This document shows positions 63,222 to 64,000 of a stretch of 64,000 nucleotides of DNA, piece after piece. Origin of the DNA: Hormiphora californensis (Eukaryota > Ctenophora > Tentaculata > Cydippida > Pleurobrachiidae). The notes below the pieces were generated by a model, which did no database searches, was not told where the DNA came from, and was given only the letters and a program-made list of their open reading frames with translations. Position 1 is the stretch's first letter; the number at the start of each line of letters is the position of its first letter. The stretch is from contig CM035354.1 in NCBI GenBank assembly GCA_020137815.1, positions 3,073,342 to 3,137,341 of the forward strand, given 5' to 3'. The translations under genes were made by a program, and so were the position numbers.

Positions 63222-64000
63222 TTAAGGCGGGTGGAATTCCCGAACGCCTTGAACAAGCTTTCTCCACGCATCACGTTCCTCCATAACTGAAGCTATCTCC
63301 TTCACGTCTCCAAGACCCGTATCTTGCCGTAGAACATCTACAAAGGTTTTCGAGGGCCTGCCACGCTTACATTGACCGTGAGTAGGCTCCCAAAGGAGGA
63401 CTTTATGGAGTGTCAGCTCTGTGTGTCGTTGTGCATGTCCGGCAAGTCGTAGTCTTCGTTCCGCTATTTTAGTGCTGAGAATGGGTAGCCCTCCAATACC
63501 ACACAACGTGCCATTAGTCATGCGGAGTTGCCACTGGTTCTTGTTAAGTGCCATTCTCAACATACGAGTATAAGCTCCATTCAAACTCTTCTCCATTTGT
63601 TTGGTGAGGGTCCAGGTCTCACATCCGTATAGGAGAACGGTTTCGACAGTAGCAACGAATAACCTACACTTGAGTTCGTCTTTAAGATCAGAGTTCCAGA
63701 CTTTCTTCAAGCCGTGGCAGGCAACCCATGCCTTACTCTTCCGGTTCTTGATGTCCTTGTTCGAATCTCTGATCCACGAACCGAGGTATTTGAAGTCATC
63801 GGTTGTTTTGATGGTGTGTCCGTCACAGGTAAGAAGCGGCTCTGGATCTGGGATGTTCTCCACTATGAGCTCCGTTTTGTTCTGGTTAATAGCCAGACCA
63901 ACCTCCTTACATACCGTTTCAACCTCACGAAGTAAAACCCCTAACTCCTCAACCGAGTTTCCCAGCAGGGCCACGTCGTCCGCGAAGCCAGTGTCAGTAA
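63222..64000 (-). CDS. RTE-clade LINE reverse transcriptase, C-terminal part
   Basis: Minus-strand frame running off the right edge of the window; the visible ATG at 63974 is internal. It carries the region after the catalytic YADD: LAINQNKTELIV, TTDDFKYLGSWI, KAWVACHGLKKVW, LFVATVETVLLYGCETWTL, YTRMLRMALN, ERRLRLAGHAQRH and KRGRPSKTFVDVLRQDTGL, the RTE/BovB-type thumb and C-terminal domain. After the stop only about 14 bp precede a short repeat tail (AAGTCAAGTAAGTCAAGT) that abuts the LTR element. The polymerase core and endonuclease should lie beyond 64000. Confidence 0.85.
   Translation of the reverse strand, partial: TDTGFADDVALLGNSVEELGVLLREVETVCKEVGLAINQNKTELIVENIPDPEPLLTCDGHTIKTTDDFKYLGSWIRDSNKDIKNRKSKAWVACHGLKKVWNSDLKDELKCRLFVATVETVLLYGCETWTLTKQMEKSLNGAYTRMLRMALNKNQWQLRMTNGTLCGIGGLPILSTKIAERRLRLAGHAQRHTELTLHKVLLWEPTHGQCKRGRPSKTFVDVLRQDTGLGDVKEIASVMEERDAWRKLVQGVREFHPP

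Overview
The window is eukaryotic and almost certainly metazoan. Spliced genes with GT-AG introns encode animal proteins: pecanex-like 4, a vinculin/alpha-catenin relative, PARP16, NDUFB9, PAIP1, an AKTIP-like UEV, mitochondrial aconitase, a mitochondrial armadillo protein, a CYP46-like P450, SNAPIN and the start of a tyrosine phosphatase. The species cannot be fixed from sequence. Short introns, 200-330 bp gaps between same-strand genes, four intronless genes, CR1/L2- and RTE-type LINEs and abundant foldback elements suggest a compact invertebrate genome, perhaps a non-bilaterian; that is inference.

Layout. 1-14 kb: PCNX4, then a 12-exon vinculin-family gene whose last intron holds a mariner-like foldback element. 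14.4-24.2 kb: one giant foldback element (terminal CAGGG, 5-bp target duplication, arms built largely of a 32-bp satellite) whose left arm was split by an intact CR1/L2-type LINE. 25-31 kb: PARP16, NDUFB9 and PAIP1 head to tail. 31-39 kb: simple repeats, minisatellites, a tRNA-like SINE candidate, and a G-run-bounded foldback element. 39-44 kb: a tandem calponin-homology gene running directly into an AKTIP-like UEV gene. 44-52 kb, minus strand: ACO2 (9 exons) and an ARMC10-like gene, with two mobile elements in ACO2 introns. 52-54.7 kb: foldback elements and an orphan retroelement ORF. 54.7-59 kb: CYP46-like gene, SNAPIN (a mariner-type foldback element fills its intron) and the first exons of a phosphatase. 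59-64 kb: a non-autonomous LTR element that begins 7 bp inside the phosphatase intron, abutting the 3' end of an RTE-clade LINE.

The host genes are mostly housekeeping (respiration, TCA cycle, translation, ER mono-ADP-ribosylation, trafficking, adhesion) and share no pathway. The most distinctive signals are a canonical -1 slippery heptamer joining the LINE ORFs, splice-site-bearing tandem duplications in introns of three genes, foldback elements with poly-G termini and 6-bp target duplications (one abutting an ACO2 splice acceptor), an oversized vinculin-family protein, and a possible CH-UEV fusion. Several exons carry clustered single-base frameshifts, which may be consensus errors or real decay.
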